Positions 15,581-24,056 of a stretch of DNA of 64,000 bases are shown here, one piece after another. The stretch lies in NCBI GenBank assembly GCA_025699005.1, contig JAILWI010000001.1, positions 62,001-126,000 of the forward strand, in the 5' to 3' direction. The DNA comes from Chloroflexota bacterium (GTDB lineage: Bacteria; Chloroflexota; Limnocylindria; QHBO01). Position numbers and translations under genes: made by a program. Numbering within the stretch: the first letter of the stretch is position 1; each line of letters starts with the position of its first letter. The notes under the pieces are model-generated. The model saw nothing but the letters and a program-made list of their open reading frames with translations, ran no database searches and had not been told where the DNA came from.

Positions 15581-18500
15581 ATGACCCAAAGCCCCGTCGG
15601 GCGACGGGGCGTGGGGATGCTCGACTCGATTCGCCGGCTCGACGCCCGCACGGTCCTCACGACGATCCTCGTCCTCGGCCTCGCGCTGCGCGTCTTCATC
15701 GCCGGTGTCTACCTGCCGCTGAGCGGCTTCTCGATCGACATCGGCGACTTCTCCGCCTGGGGTCAGCGGCTAGCAAGCGTCGGGCCAGGCGCATTCTACG
15801 AGGCCGGGTACTTCAGCGACTACCCGCCCGGCTACCTTTACGTCCTCTGGGCGCTCGGCGGCATCGGCGGCGTGCTCGGATCGTTCGTCGGGCAGGACGC
15901 GACCGGCGGTCTCGTGAAGATCCCGGCCATCCTCGCCGACATCGGGGTGGCGTGGCTGCTGTTCACGATCTCGAGCCGATGGAGCGGGCAGCTCGTCGAT
16001 CGCGCCCGATTCAAGGTCAGCGGCGACGTCCTCGGCCTGGCGGCTGCGACCGTGTACCTCTTCAACCCCGGCGTGATCTTCGACTCGGCGGTGTGGGGCC
16101 AGATCGACGCGGTCGGCACGCTCGTCCTGCTCGGGACGGTCTACGCGCTGGCCCGAGGCTGGACGGAGGCGGCTGCGTTCGGCGCCGTGCTCGCCATGCT
16201 CGTGAAGTTCCAGTTCGCGTTCCTCATCCCGATCGTCGCGATCATTGGCCTTCGTCGTCACCTGCTCGGTCGATCGTCCGACCCCGCGCACCACGGCCGG
16301 CGCGATCTCCTGCGTGTCGCGACGTCGCTGGCCGTCGGGGTCGGGACGCTCACCGTGCTCATGTTGCCGTTCGGCATGACGCTCTATGCCCCGCTGGCCG
16401 GTGGAGATCCACGTGGGTTCCTCGGCATCCTGCCCGAAGCCGATCCGACGACCAGCCTCATCGGGAAGTTCATCGAGGCGGCCGGCACCTACACCGGCTA
16501 CTCGATCAACGCGTTCAACCTGTGGCGCAACCCGTGGACCGGGCTGGGCGACACGCTCACGTGGGGCGATGACACCGGCACGGCCGTTGTGCTCGGTGGG
16601 ATGAGCCTGACGTGGCAATCCATCGGGACCCTGCTCTTCGTCGTCGTCGCGGTTCTCGCCCTCGTCCAGGTCGCGCGCCGCGACGACCTGCGCGGCGTCC
16701 TCGTCGCCTCGCTCCTGCTGGCCATCGCGTTCTTCGTCCTCCCCACGCGGGTCCACGAGCGCTATCTGTTCCCGGCGCTCGCGCTGGCCGCCCCGCTGCT
16801 CTTCGCCGGTCGTTCGTGGCCGTGGATCTACGGCGGCCTGAGCCTCTCGTTCTTCGCGAACGTCTACTGGGTCTACACCGAGGACTGGTCGTTTGCCGGT
16901 GGGGTGATCAATCCCGGGGCAGATGGCCTGCCGATGCCGCAGAGCGAGCTGTTGACGCACACGCTCCTGACGGATCACGGGATCTGGGGCCTCGCCCTGC
17001 TGAGCGTCCTCCTCCTGCTCGTGGTCGGCTGGCACTCGCTGGCCCTTGCGTTCCGCGCCCGGATCGCACCGGCATCCGCGTCGGAAGATCCGGCTGGCCT
17101 GCCCCCCCGTCGGCACCCCGATGCGGAGGACTGGGCGCCCGGTCCCGGTGTTCCCGCCGAGCGGGCGACCCCCGGCGGCGCGCGGTTCGGATGGCTGGCG
17201 CCGGATGCGGCCGATCCCTACCTCCACGAACCGCGGCGACGCCTCGACCGCCGGGACGCCGCGATCCTGCTCGCCCTCGTCGTCTTCGCGCTCGTGTTCC
17301 GCCTGTGGCGGCTCGACGTGCCTCGCGGCGATCACTTCGACGAGGTCTACCACGCCCGATCCGCCACCGAGTGGATCAGCAACTGGCAGAACGACTGGGA
17401 CCGCGACGTCTACGAGTGGACGCACCCGATGCTCGCGAAGTACCTCATCGCGGCGGGCATCGCGGTCGCCGATCCGAACCGGATCGTCGGCAGCACCGAG
17501 CTCGAGGCTCCGTCGCCGGCGCTCGCGGTGGCCACCGCCCGCGCGTCCCAGGGCTGGGATCGTTCCGTGGCATTCACCACTCCGTCGGCGGGGTCGACGA
17601 TCGTGGCGAGCGACGCCGAAACCGGCGAGGAGCTCGCCCGCTGGGACGCTGACGGCCCCGTCGCCGCGTTGGCCTACGATTCGGCGGCGCCCCGGCTCCT
17701 GGTCGGTCGGGCGGACACGGGGGCGGTGGAGACCTACGAGCTGGCCGGCCTGCTCGCCTCCCCTGACGGGCGCGCGCCGCCCCAGGGTCCGCCCATCGAG
17801 ACCGACCTGAGCGCCGTCATCCAGATCGAGCTGCCGCGCGATGCGGACGTCACGCTGCTCCGAGGGCCCGACGGTCTCGCGGTCCTCGATCGCGCGACCG
17901 ATGCGATCCAGGCGAGCGGCGAGGGATCCTACGGAGGCATGGCGTGGATCCGTGCCGACGGCGAAGAGCCGAGCTTCGTGGCCGTCACGGACCCGGCACG
18001 CAACGCCGTCGTCTTCCTCGACAGCTCGACGCTCCAGCCGGTGCGTGGCGCGAACGACGAGGAGCTCGGGGTCATCACGATCGATCCACCCCTCGTCGGT
18101 CCCCTGCTGGCACGCGGCGGGGGTGACGACCAGGAGCTGCTCGCCCTGACCGGGCCGGTCCCCGCCAACGACGAGCATCGCGCCGTCCCCGGCGGGCTGG
18201 CCGCCATCGACGCCGACGCCCAGAACCTGTCGGACATCGTCCCGCTGCCCGGCGCGCCGGCCCTCATCGGCGACCAGCACGTGGCCAAGCTCGTCTACGT
18301 CGCCGGTGTGAACGAGGCCGGGGCGCCGGTGGTGTGGCCGATCGAGCCGCACCTCGACGACCGCGGCGACACGAGCTCGGGACTCGCGGCCTTCGACGAG
18401 ACGGCGCTTCCGTCACCGGCGCTGGCGATGGCCTTCGACATCAGCGCCGACTCCCAGGCCGACGACCACGGCCGGCTCCTCCTCACCACCGGCGACGGCG

Positions 18501-20155
18501 CCGTCGTCCGGGTCGACGCGGGCAGCAACGCGTTCGCATGGCGGCTTGCCGGCGTGGTGTTCGGCGCGATCCTCGTGGGCCTCGTCTACCTCCTGGCCGC
18601 CACGATGTTCGGACGCCGGCGCATCGCGGTTCTCGCCGCGGGCTTCGTCGCCATCGACGGTATGAGCTACGTGATGAGCCGCATCGCCATGAACGACATC
18701 TTCGTGGCGGTGTTCATCATCGCCGCGTACCTCGCCTTCTGGCAGATCTGGTCCGGCCGTTGGGCGCGCAGCGCGTGGTGGGTCCTGCCGCTCGTCGGCG
18801 TGCTCATCGGCCTGGCGGCCGCCACGAAGTGGGTCGGCTTCTACGCCCTGGCGGGCATCTGGATCCTGGTCCTGGCGCGCTCGCATCTCGGACGGCTCAT
18901 CCTCGTCGGCCTCGTCGCCCTCGCCACCGTGGTGGCAGGTGTCGGCGCTCCGTGGCCGTTCCTGGTGACGATGCTGCTCGCCTTCGCGATCGCGCTGGCG
19001 ATCGTCCACGCCCGACCGGTTCGCCTGGACCTCGACAGCGCGCGGCTCGCCCTGCCGGCGACCGGCGTCGTGCTCGGCGGCGTCGGCCTGGCGTTTGCCA
19101 TGGCCTACGGCCAGGTCACCGACGCCGGATCGGCCGACGGGGCCGTCGAGATCCTGTTCGCGATCCTGGCGCGGGGCGCCCAGGTCGGATGGCCGGTGTG
19201 GCTCATGCTCGGCATCGGCGGGGTGCTCCTCGTCTGGCGGGCGCTCCTTTCGCTCCGCGATGGCCGGTCGGATGCGCGCTGGGCCCAACCGGCGGAGATG
19301 GGTGGGTTCGCGTGGTCATGGATCGGCGCATGCCTGCTCGTCATTCCGCTGACGGTCTACGGGCTGAGCTACGTGCCGTACCTGGAGCTCGGCCACGCGT
19401 TCGCCGGACCGGACGCGGGACCCGGCTACGGATGGTCGGTCGAGGAGCTGCATTCGCAGATGTTCGGCTACCACTTCGGCCTCACGGCCGGGCACGCGAG
19501 CTCGTCACCATGGTGGAGCTGGCCGCTCGGCCTGAAGCCGACCTGGTTCTTCAGCGGCAGCTACGACCTCGACCAGGTCGCCGTGATCTACAACGGCGGC
19601 AACCCGATCCTGTTCTGGGCCGGCATCCCGGCCATCGCCGTCTGCGGGTTCCTGGCGTGGAAGCGCCGATCCGCCGCTCTCGTGCTCATCGTCGCGGCCT
19701 TTGCGTTCCAGATCGCGCCTTGGACACGGATCGAGCGCGCGACGTTCGCCTACCACTACCTGACGGCCGTGATCTTCGCGATGATCGCGATCGCCTACGT
19801 CGTGGACGAGCTCCTGCGCCGCCCGAACTGGCGCGAGCTGGCGATCGGCTACCTGGCACTCGTCGTCGTGGTCGGATTGCTCGTGTTCCCGCTCGGTGCG
19901 GCGCTGCCGATGCCGGACTGGTACGTCAACGCGGCGCGGGCGCTCCCGCCGTGGAACTACGGGTTCCAGTTCCCCGATCCGCCGCAGGGAGATCGCGCCG
20001 ACCTCGTCAGCGCGTCCGGGCTCAAGCTGGTGGCCGGCTTCGTCGTGGCCCTGCTGGCCATGGCGTGGTCGGTCCGCGGCCGGTGGTGGTGGCCGTCCTG
20101 GACGTCTCGCATCTCCGCACGGCGTCCGATGAGCGAGGTTCCCGACGCGGACTGA
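15581..20155 (+). CDS. giant fusion: Gpi18-like mannosyltransferase + GT39 (PMT) mannosyltransferase with inserted ectodomain
   Basis: A 1524-residue protein; the start at 15581 is preferred over a frame extending into antisense of DUF2723. Residues about 1-490 form a complete GT-C module: DIGDFSAWGQRLASVGPGAF, then SDYPPGYLYVLWALGG, then about ten membrane helices, resembling Gpi18/GT87-type mannosyltransferases. A hydrophilic linker (about 490-550) leads to a second GT-C module starting LALVVFALVFRLWRLDVP, GDHFDEVYHARSATEWI (acidic DE of PMTs) and HPMLAKYLIAAGIA. About 340 residues (roughly 630-975), probably a beta-propeller-like extracytoplasmic domain, interrupt it. PMT helices then resume with MSYVMSRIAMNDIF and continue to the end. 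Likely transfers mannose from polyprenyl-phosphate-mannose to exported proteins or glycans. Confidence 0.83.
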   Translation: MTQSPVGRRGVGMLDSIRRLDARTVLTTILVLGLALRVFIAGVYLPLSGFSIDIGDFSAWGQRLASVGPGAFYEAGYFSDYPPGYLYVLWALGGIGGVLGSFVGQDATGGLVKIPAILADIGVAWLLFTISSRWSGQLVDRARFKVSGDVLGLAAATVYLFNPGVIFDSAVWGQIDAVGTLVLLGTVYALARGWTEAAAFGAVLAMLVKFQFAFLIPIVAIIGLRRHLLGRSSDPAHHGRRDLLRVATSLAVGVGTLTVLMLPFGMTLYAPLAGGDPRGFLGILPEADPTTSLIGKFIEAAGTYTGYSINAFNLWRNPWTGLGDTLTWGDDTGTAVVLGGMSLTWQSIGTLLFVVVAVLALVQVARRDDLRGVLVASLLLAIAFFVLPTRVHERYLFPALALAAPLLFAGRSWPWIYGGLSLSFFANVYWVYTEDWSFAGGVINPGADGLPMPQSELLTHTLLTDHGIWGLALLSVLLLLVVGWHSLALAFRARIAPASASEDPAGLPPRRHPDAEDWAPGPGVPAERATPGGARFGWLAPDAADPYLHEPRRRLDRRDAAILLALVVFALVFRLWRLDVPRGDHFDEVYHARSATEWISNWQNDWDRDVYEWTHPMLAKYLIAAGIAVADPNRIVGSTELEAPSPALAVATARASQGWDRSVAFTTPSAGSTIVASDAETGEELARWDADGPVAALAYDSAAPRLLVGRADTGAVETYELAGLLASPDGRAPPQGPPIETDLSAVIQIELPRDADVTLLRGPDGLAVLDRATDAIQASGEGSYGGMAWIRADGEEPSFVAVTDPARNAVVFLDSSTLQPVRGANDEELGVITIDPPLVGPLLARGGGDDQELLALTGPVPANDEHRAVPGGLAAIDADAQNLSDIVPLPGAPALIGDQHVAKLVYVAGVNEAGAPVVWPIEPHLDDRGDTSSGLAAFDETALPSPALAMAFDISADSQADDHGRLLLTTGDGAVVRVDAGSNAFAWRLAGVVFGAILVGLVYLLAATMFGRRRIAVLAAGFVAIDGMSYVMSRIAMNDIFVAVFIIAAYLAFWQIWSGRWARSAWWVLPLVGVLIGLAAATKWVGFYALAGIWILVLARSHLGRLILVGLVALATVVAGVGAPWPFLVTMLLAFAIALAIVHARPVRLDLDSARLALPATGVVLGGVGLAFAMAYGQVTDAGSADGAVEILFAILARGAQVGWPVWLMLGIGGVLLVWRALLSLRDGRSDARWAQPAEMGGFAWSWIGACLLVIPLTVYGLSYVPYLELGHAFAGPDAGPGYGWSVEELHSQMFGYHFGLTAGHASSSPWWSWPLGLKPTWFFSGSYDLDQVAVIYNGGNPILFWAGIPAIAVCGFLAWKRRSAALVLIVAAFAFQIAPWTRIERATFAYHYLTAVIFAMIAIAYVVDELLRRPNWRELAIGYLALVVVVGLLVFPLGAALPMPDWYVNAARALPPWNYGFQFPDPPQGDRADLVSASGLKLVAGFVVALLAMAWSVRGRWWWPSWTSRISARRPMSEVPDAD

Positions 20156-20157
20156 GT

Positions 20158-20177
20158 GCTGGCCGGGGCCGGCCGGC
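20158..20177 (+). terminator. hairpin between convergent genes
   Basis: GCTGGCC (20158-20164) pairs with GGCCGGC (20171-20177) around a 6-base loop, directly after the TGA of the GT-C fusion and before the stop of the leftward PspC gene. It could serve both strands. No U-tract. Confidence 0.35.
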
Positions 20178-20185
20178 ATCCGGCT

Positions 20186-20617
20186 CTAGCGTACGCGAGA
20201 ACGTAGCGCGCCGATGATGATCACGACCCCGATCACCATGATGGCGAGCGGCCATACGAGTCCCCAGTTGAAGCTCGGCAGGTACTCGCGCAGGAGGAAC
20301 CAGGTGCCGACGAGGATGAGCCCGGTGCCGACCGCGATGCCAGCCCGTCCGTCGCCGCGCGCCGCCGAGGGAGCGACCGGCTGCGCCGCGTCAGCCTCCG
20401 TCTCGGAGTCCGACCCGCCTTCGGTTGTCTGCGGCGTCTCCGGCACGACCACCCAGGCGACCACGTAGGCGACGAGCGCGGCTCCACCGGTGAGGGGCAC
20501 GATCAGTGCCCAGGCGATCCGCACGAGCGCCGGGTCGGTGTTGAGGTAGTCCGCGAGACCGGCCGCGACCCCACCCAGGATCGTGTCGCTCCGCGACCGG
20601 TGGAGCCGGCGGTTCAT
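20186..20617 (-). CDS. PspC domain membrane protein
   Basis: A 143-residue protein starting at ATG 20617, overlapping the upstream stop as ATGA. Residues 1-60 are a PspC domain: RSRSDTILGGVAAGLADYLN, then DPALVRIAWALIVPLTGG and a membrane helix ending VVAWVVVPE. After an acidic linker come two further membrane helices (AGIAVGTGLILVGTWFLL and VWPLAIMVIGVVIIIGALR). PspC proteins sense or respond to envelope stress. The partner gene directly upstream has LiaF-like features, forming a recurrent envelope-stress pair. Confidence 0.88.
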   Translation of the reverse strand: MNRRLHRSRSDTILGGVAAGLADYLNTDPALVRIAWALIVPLTGGAALVAYVVAWVVVPETPQTTEGGSDSETEADAAQPVAPSAARGDGRAGIAVGTGLILVGTWFLLREYLPSFNWGLVWPLAIMVIGVVIIIGALRSRVR

Positions 20618-21585
20618 CGGCATCCTCCGTCTGGATCGAGGGTGAAGCTCGCCGCGTTCCCCTCCACGCGCAGGCCGACGTCCGGAGCTCCGGCGCCACG
20701 ACGCCAGGAGTCGCCGCTTCGTGCCAGGCCGGAGCCTTCGAGGTTGTGGCTGAAGGTGGAGTTGTCGTCCGTCAGCGCGATCCTGACGACCGCGTCCTCC
20801 GGGACGCACAGCTCCATCGAGCCCGCATTGAGCTCCACGCGACCGTCGACCCGGCCCCCGGGGCCTGCGGCGATGGTGATCGAGCCGGCGTTGGCGTCGA
20901 TCGAGAGCTCCTCGACGGTCGCGTCCCCGAGGAGCAACCGGAGGTCGCCCGCGTTCGCGTCGATGCTCAGCTGTCCGAATGTCGCGCCGGCGAGGTCGAG
21001 CCGCGACGATGCGGCGTTCGCGTCCACCATCAGGTCGAGCGTGGGATCGGTGGGGAGGACGAGCATCCACTCCTGGCGTCCGTCGGCGAACCCGAACCCG
21101 AACCCGAACCCGCCCCCACCGTCCGCCTCTACGCGGAGTCCCCCGTCGGAGGAGGTCACGCGAGGCTCGGAACCCGGCGCGTGACGGGCATCCAGCTGCC
21201 ATTCGGCACCGCCGGCGGTCGAGACCTCCAGGTCGCCGCAGGTGAAGTCGAGCTCGACGTCGCCGCGGTCCGCGAAACGGCCATCGGCCGTGACCAGCTC
21301 GCTCGGCTCGCCGCCGCACCCGAGATCCACTGCCCCTGGCCACCCGGCGGCCAGCGTGCCGGCCAGGCCACCGACCACCACTCCAGCCAGCACCGTCGAT
21401 GCGAGCGCGAACGGGGTCCGTGCCAGGAGAACCGAGACGCCGATGACGATCAGCACGGCCGGCCATGCCCGCCAGATGGCCCTGGCTGGCTGTTCGCCCA
21501 CGGCACCGGCCTGGACGGCGAGGGCGACTGCGCCCGCAGTGATGAGGGCCACGCCCCAGAAGACGAGGCCGCGGTTGACCTGCAA
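20614..21585 (-). CDS. LiaF-like membrane protein with DUF4097-type beta-repeat domain
   Basis: A 323-residue protein. The start is TTG at 21585, supported by GGAGG placed 6 bases upstream and by the residues that begin the first membrane helix (GLVFWGVALITAGAVALAV). Three membrane segments lie within the first 90 residues, then a secreted part made of short beta repeats with recurring DANAA/DANAG units (LMVDANAASSRLDLAG, LSIDANAGDLRLLLGD, LSIDANAGSITIAAG, ELNAGSMELCVPEDA). This is typical of LiaF C-terminal/DUF4097 putative adhesin domains. With PspC downstream it probably belongs to an envelope-stress module. Confidence 0.8.
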   Translation of the reverse strand: MQVNRGLVFWGVALITAGAVALAVQAGAVGEQPARAIWRAWPAVLIVIGVSVLLARTPFALASTVLAGVVVGGLAGTLAAGWPGAVDLGCGGEPSELVTADGRFADRGDVELDFTCGDLEVSTAGGAEWQLDARHAPGSEPRVTSSDGGLRVEADGGGGFGFGFGFADGRQEWMLVLPTDPTLDLMVDANAASSRLDLAGATFGQLSIDANAGDLRLLLGDATVEELSIDANAGSITIAAGPGGRVDGRVELNAGSMELCVPEDAVVRIALTDDNSTFSHNLEGSGLARSGDSWRRGAGAPDVGLRVEGNAASFTLDPDGGCR

Positions 21586-21673
21586 TGGGTTCCTCCATGG
21601 TCACGGTAGCCGCACGGCTCACGGTTGGCGAGGGCCGAACGGCACCTCGCACGAGACAAACGACGTAGTTTCC

Positions 21674-21703
21674 TTGACACCCGCCGATCGCCGGTCGTAG
21701 ACT
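21674..21703 (+). promoter_or_regulatory. promoter of the ABC exporter leader
   Basis: A perfect TTGACA (21674-21679) and TAGACT (21698-21703) separated by 18 bases. Transcription would begin near 21710 and produce a leader of about 340 nt before the ABC ATPase gene. That leader contains a small ORF, an intrinsic terminator and a second hairpin. Confidence 0.7.
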
Positions 21704-21785
21704 CCGCCGGCACCCGGACCGCAGCCGACGCTGCCCGTGTGCCCCGGCGAGCCACCCCCAGCACAGAGAGGAGCGACTGACGGCA

Positions 21786-21890
21786 ATGCACTTCTGCATG
21801 ACAGCCATCAACGCGCCGCGACTCGCGCCTATCGGCAGCGGAGTCGACGGGAGATCTGTGCCCTCGTTCGAGGTGACGCCACGGCGGTAG
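21786..21890 (+). CDS. 34-residue leader peptide upstream of the ABC exporter
   Basis: ATG 21786 follows a purine-rich GAGAGGAG (21767-21774) at slightly long spacing. The frame runs to TAG at 21888-21890. It begins MHFCMTAINAPRLAPIGSG and ends FEVTPRR. The stop codon sits in a small hairpin (GGCGG 21883-21887 with CCGCC 21893-21897). Immediately downstream are mutually exclusive hairpins and a U-tracted terminator, so this looks like a regulatory peptide whose translation controls read-through. No known leader peptide is recognised. Confidence 0.5.
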   Translation: MHFCMTAINAPRLAPIGSGVDGRSVPSFEVTPRR

Positions 21891-21915
21891 AACCGCCCGA
21901 CGCCAACACCACGAG

Positions 21916-21945
21916 CCGTGGGCCGGATCAGGTCCACGGTTTTTT
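21916..21945 (+). terminator. intrinsic terminator inside the ABC exporter leader (attenuator)
   Basis: CCGTGGGCC (21916-21924) pairs with GGTCCACGG (21931-21939), 9 bp with one G-U and a 6-base loop, followed at once by TTTTTT (21940-21945). This is the only textbook U-tracted terminator I noticed in the window. An alternative stem CCACG (21909-21913) with CGTGG (21917-21921) would consume its 5' arm, a classic antiterminator arrangement. It lies before, not after, the transporter genes. Confidence 0.75.
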
Positions 21946-21967
21946 GATGCCCTATGGGGCACGCACG

Positions 21968-22000
21968 GAGCCGCGGACCGAGAGCATCGGGCCGCGGCTC
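21968..22000 (+). promoter_or_regulatory. second leader hairpin upstream of the ABC ATPase
   Basis: GAGCCGCGG (21968-21976) pairs perfectly with CCGCGGCTC (21992-22000). It is followed by TCTTCATCTG, a somewhat U-rich tail. It may be a second attenuation point or may occlude translation. The sequence around its 3' arm (GGCTCTCTTCAT) is shared with the hairpin upstream of smpB (GGCTCTCTCCAT). Confidence 0.5.
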
Positions 22001-22047
22001 TCTTCATCTGCGGGCCCAACGACGAGAGAACCAGACAGGACACGACG

Positions 22048-22947
22048 ATGATCGAGGTCATGAACGAACCGAAGACGAGGACGCCGATGCCGGCACCGAC
22101 CCGCGAACCGGTTCGGCGCGTCGGTCCGCCGCCGCCCGGCGAGCAGCCGGCCATGCTCATCGAGCACGCCACGAAGCGGTTCGTGGTGGGCCGGAAGAAG
22201 CGACCGGTCGTCGCCGTCAACGACGTGTCGATGTCGATCCGTCGGGGCGAGATCTACGGCGTGCTGGGCGCGAACGGATCGGGCAAGAGCACGCTCATTC
22301 GCCTCATCAGCACGCTGCTGACGATCGACAGCGGGCGGATCGAGGTCCTCGGGCACGACGTCGAGCGACACGAGATGGCGGTCAAGCAGCTCATCAACCG
22401 GGTGAGCGTCGACGCCGCCTTCTTCAAGAAGCTCAGTCCGCACGAGAACCTCGCCTACGCGGCGCGGCTCTACGGTCTCGACGCGGGGCCGGCCCGGACC
22501 GAGGCGATCCGGATCCTGGCGCGGCTCGGCATCGCCGAGAAGCGTCTGAACCGGCCGCTCGAGCAGATGAGCCGGGGGATGCAGCAGAAGGTCGCGATCG
22601 CGCGGGCGCTGCTGACGAGCCCGACGGTGCTGCTCCTCGACGAGCCGACGACGGGCCTCGACCCGAGGTCGAAGCTCGACGTGCAGGCCTTCATCGAGGA
22701 GGTGCGCGACACGCACGACGCGACGATCGTGCTGACGACGCATGACCTCGCCGAGGCGGAGCGGCTGTGTGACCGGATCGCGCTCATCAACGACGGCCGG
22801 CTGGTCGCCGAGGGGACGCCGGACGAGCTCAAGGCGCTGGTCGCCAGCCAGCACGGCGGCGAGCCGACCATGGACAGCGTGTTCATGACGTTCACCGGCC
22901 GGAGCCTGGACGACGACCACGACGACGACGAGAACCACGACGAGTAG
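22048..22947 (+). CDS. ABC exporter ATP-binding protein
   Basis: A 299-residue ABC ATPase of the drug/polysaccharide exporter (CcmA/DrrA) type. Walker A GANGSGKSTLIRLIS is at about residues 75-89. The signature is MSRGMQQKVAIARALL, Walker B is VLLLDEPTTGLDP, and the switch histidine lies in LTTHDLAEAERLCDR. The N-terminal 40 residues are a Pro/Arg-rich extension before the first strand (PAMLIEHATKRFVVG). The C-terminus is a string of His/Asp residues. It energises the permease at 23230. ATG 22063 is an alternative start. Expression is probably controlled by the leader at 21710-22047. Confidence 0.93.
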   Translation: MIEVMNEPKTRTPMPAPTREPVRRVGPPPPGEQPAMLIEHATKRFVVGRKKRPVVAVNDVSMSIRRGEIYGVLGANGSGKSTLIRLISTLLTIDSGRIEVLGHDVERHEMAVKQLINRVSVDAAFFKKLSPHENLAYAARLYGLDAGPARTEAIRILARLGIAEKRLNRPLEQMSRGMQQKVAIARALLTSPTVLLLDEPTTGLDPRSKLDVQAFIEEVRDTHDATIVLTTHDLAEAERLCDRIALINDGRLVAEGTPDELKALVASQHGGEPTMDSVFMTFTGRSLDDDHDDDENHDE

Positions 22948-22971
22948 CAGGAACGAAAGGAGGTGACTTCC

Positions 22972-23169
22972 GTGCAGAGCAACCTGGACCTGCGTTTCGC
23001 GCTCGACTACGTCGAGGACCGCCAGGCGCGATTGCGCCGCACGAGCCTCCTCGTGATCGAGCCCACGCAGCGACGCCGCCCCGTGCGGCGCTGGATCGGG
23101 CGCCAGCTCGTTCGCTACGGCGAGCGACTGGCGGCCGAGTCGGCCATGCGACCGGCCCGAGCCCGCTGA
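22972..23169 (+). CDS. 65-residue arginine-rich small protein within the ABC operon
   Basis: A small frame starting at GTG 22972 behind a near-perfect Shine-Dalgarno AAAGGAGG (22956-22963), between the ATPase and permease genes. It begins MQSNLDLRFALDYVEDRQA, then has RRTSLLVIEPTQRRRPVRRW and ends ESAMRPARAR. It is strongly basic, with no membrane segment and no recognised family. The strong ribosome site and its place between two coupled transporter genes argue that it is real; a regulatory or assembly role is possible. Confidence 0.65.
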   Translation: MQSNLDLRFALDYVEDRQARLRRTSLLVIEPTQRRRPVRRWIGRQLVRYGERLAAESAMRPARAR

Positions 23170-23229
23170 GGGCCGGGCCGGTCCATCAGCCTGAACCTGA
23201 CGAACGACCTTCGAGAAAGAGAACGAACG

Positions 23230-24030
23230 ATGTCGATGGCAACGCGCGAGCTGCGGGCGAGCTTCGCCTTCGTGGAGCGCAACTTCAACCTGACGAAGCG
23301 CTACTGGGGCTGGGAGGTGGCGTGGCTGGTCTACTCCCTGGCGGCCGCCCTGGCGGTGGCCTTCATCGGCGTTGCCCAGGGCGACACCCGGCTGCTCCAG
23401 GTGCTCGTGATCGGCACGATCTTCTGGAACTTCCTGTCCATCGTCTTCGGCTTCATCGGCGAGACGGTGACGTGGGAGCGCTGGGAGGGCACGCTCGAAT
23501 ACACGTTCATGGCGCCGGTGCGGCGCTACACCCAGCTCGTCGGATCGACGCTGTTCGCCGTGAGCTACGCCGTCATCCAGATGATCGTGATCCTGGTGGT
23601 CATGATGCTGTTCTTCGGCCTGGAGTTCACCGGCGGCAACTTCCTGACGGCGGCGACGTTCCTGGTGCTCGGTTCGATCAGCTTCGTGGGCGTCGGCATG
23701 ATGGCCGCCATCCTGCCGCTGCTGTACGTGGAGCGCGGTGACCAGATGGTGTTCGTCATCCAGTCGGTGATCCTGCTCTTCAGTGGCGTCTACTACTCGA
23801 CCGACGTCCTGCCGGACTGGATGCAGTTCGTCAGCCAGTTCTCGCCGGGCACCTACGTGCTCGATGGGATCCGGGAGGGGCTGATCAACGGCACGCCGGT
23901 CACCGAGCTGCTCCACGACGTGTGGCCGCTGCTCATCATGGGTGCCGTCCTAATCCCGCTCGGCGTGAAGGTGTTCGGGATCGCGGAGCGCTACGCGAAG
24001 CGCACCGGAAAGCTGAAGCGAGTCGGGTGA
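23230..24030 (+). CDS. ABC-2 type permease
   Basis: A 266-residue membrane protein with six hydrophobic segments: WLVYSLAAALAVAFIGVAQ, VLVIGTIFWNFLSIVFGFI, AVIQMIVILVVMMLFFGL, SFVGVGMMAAILPLLYV, VIQSVILLFSGVYYS and PLLIMGAVLIPLGVKVFGI. The PxxL-like stretch YYSTDVLPDWMQFVSQFSPGTY is typical of ABC-2 permeases. It pairs with the ATPase at 22048 as an exporter of unknown substrate. The downstream GNAT gene begins right at its end (TGATG), though the preferred GNAT start lies 27 bases further on. Confidence 0.92.
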   Translation: MSMATRELRASFAFVERNFNLTKRYWGWEVAWLVYSLAAALAVAFIGVAQGDTRLLQVLVIGTIFWNFLSIVFGFIGETVTWERWEGTLEYTFMAPVRRYTQLVGSTLFAVSYAVIQMIVILVVMMLFFGLEFTGGNFLTAATFLVLGSISFVGVGMMAAILPLLYVERGDQMVFVIQSVILLFSGVYYSTDVLPDWMQFVSQFSPGTYVLDGIREGLINGTPVTELLHDVWPLLIMGAVLIPLGVKVFGIAERYAKRTGKLKRVG

Positions 24031-24056
24031 TGAACCTGACGCGCACGGGAGATGAG

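Noticed and set aside
15770-18352. 860-residue frame antisense to the GT-C fusion
   Set aside because: Highly charged, no domain, and fully explained by codon bias of the membrane protein on the other strand.
21952-23916. 654-residue leftward frame over the ABC exporter
   Set aside because: His/Asp/Arg-rich shadow of the ATPase and permease, which have clear motifs.
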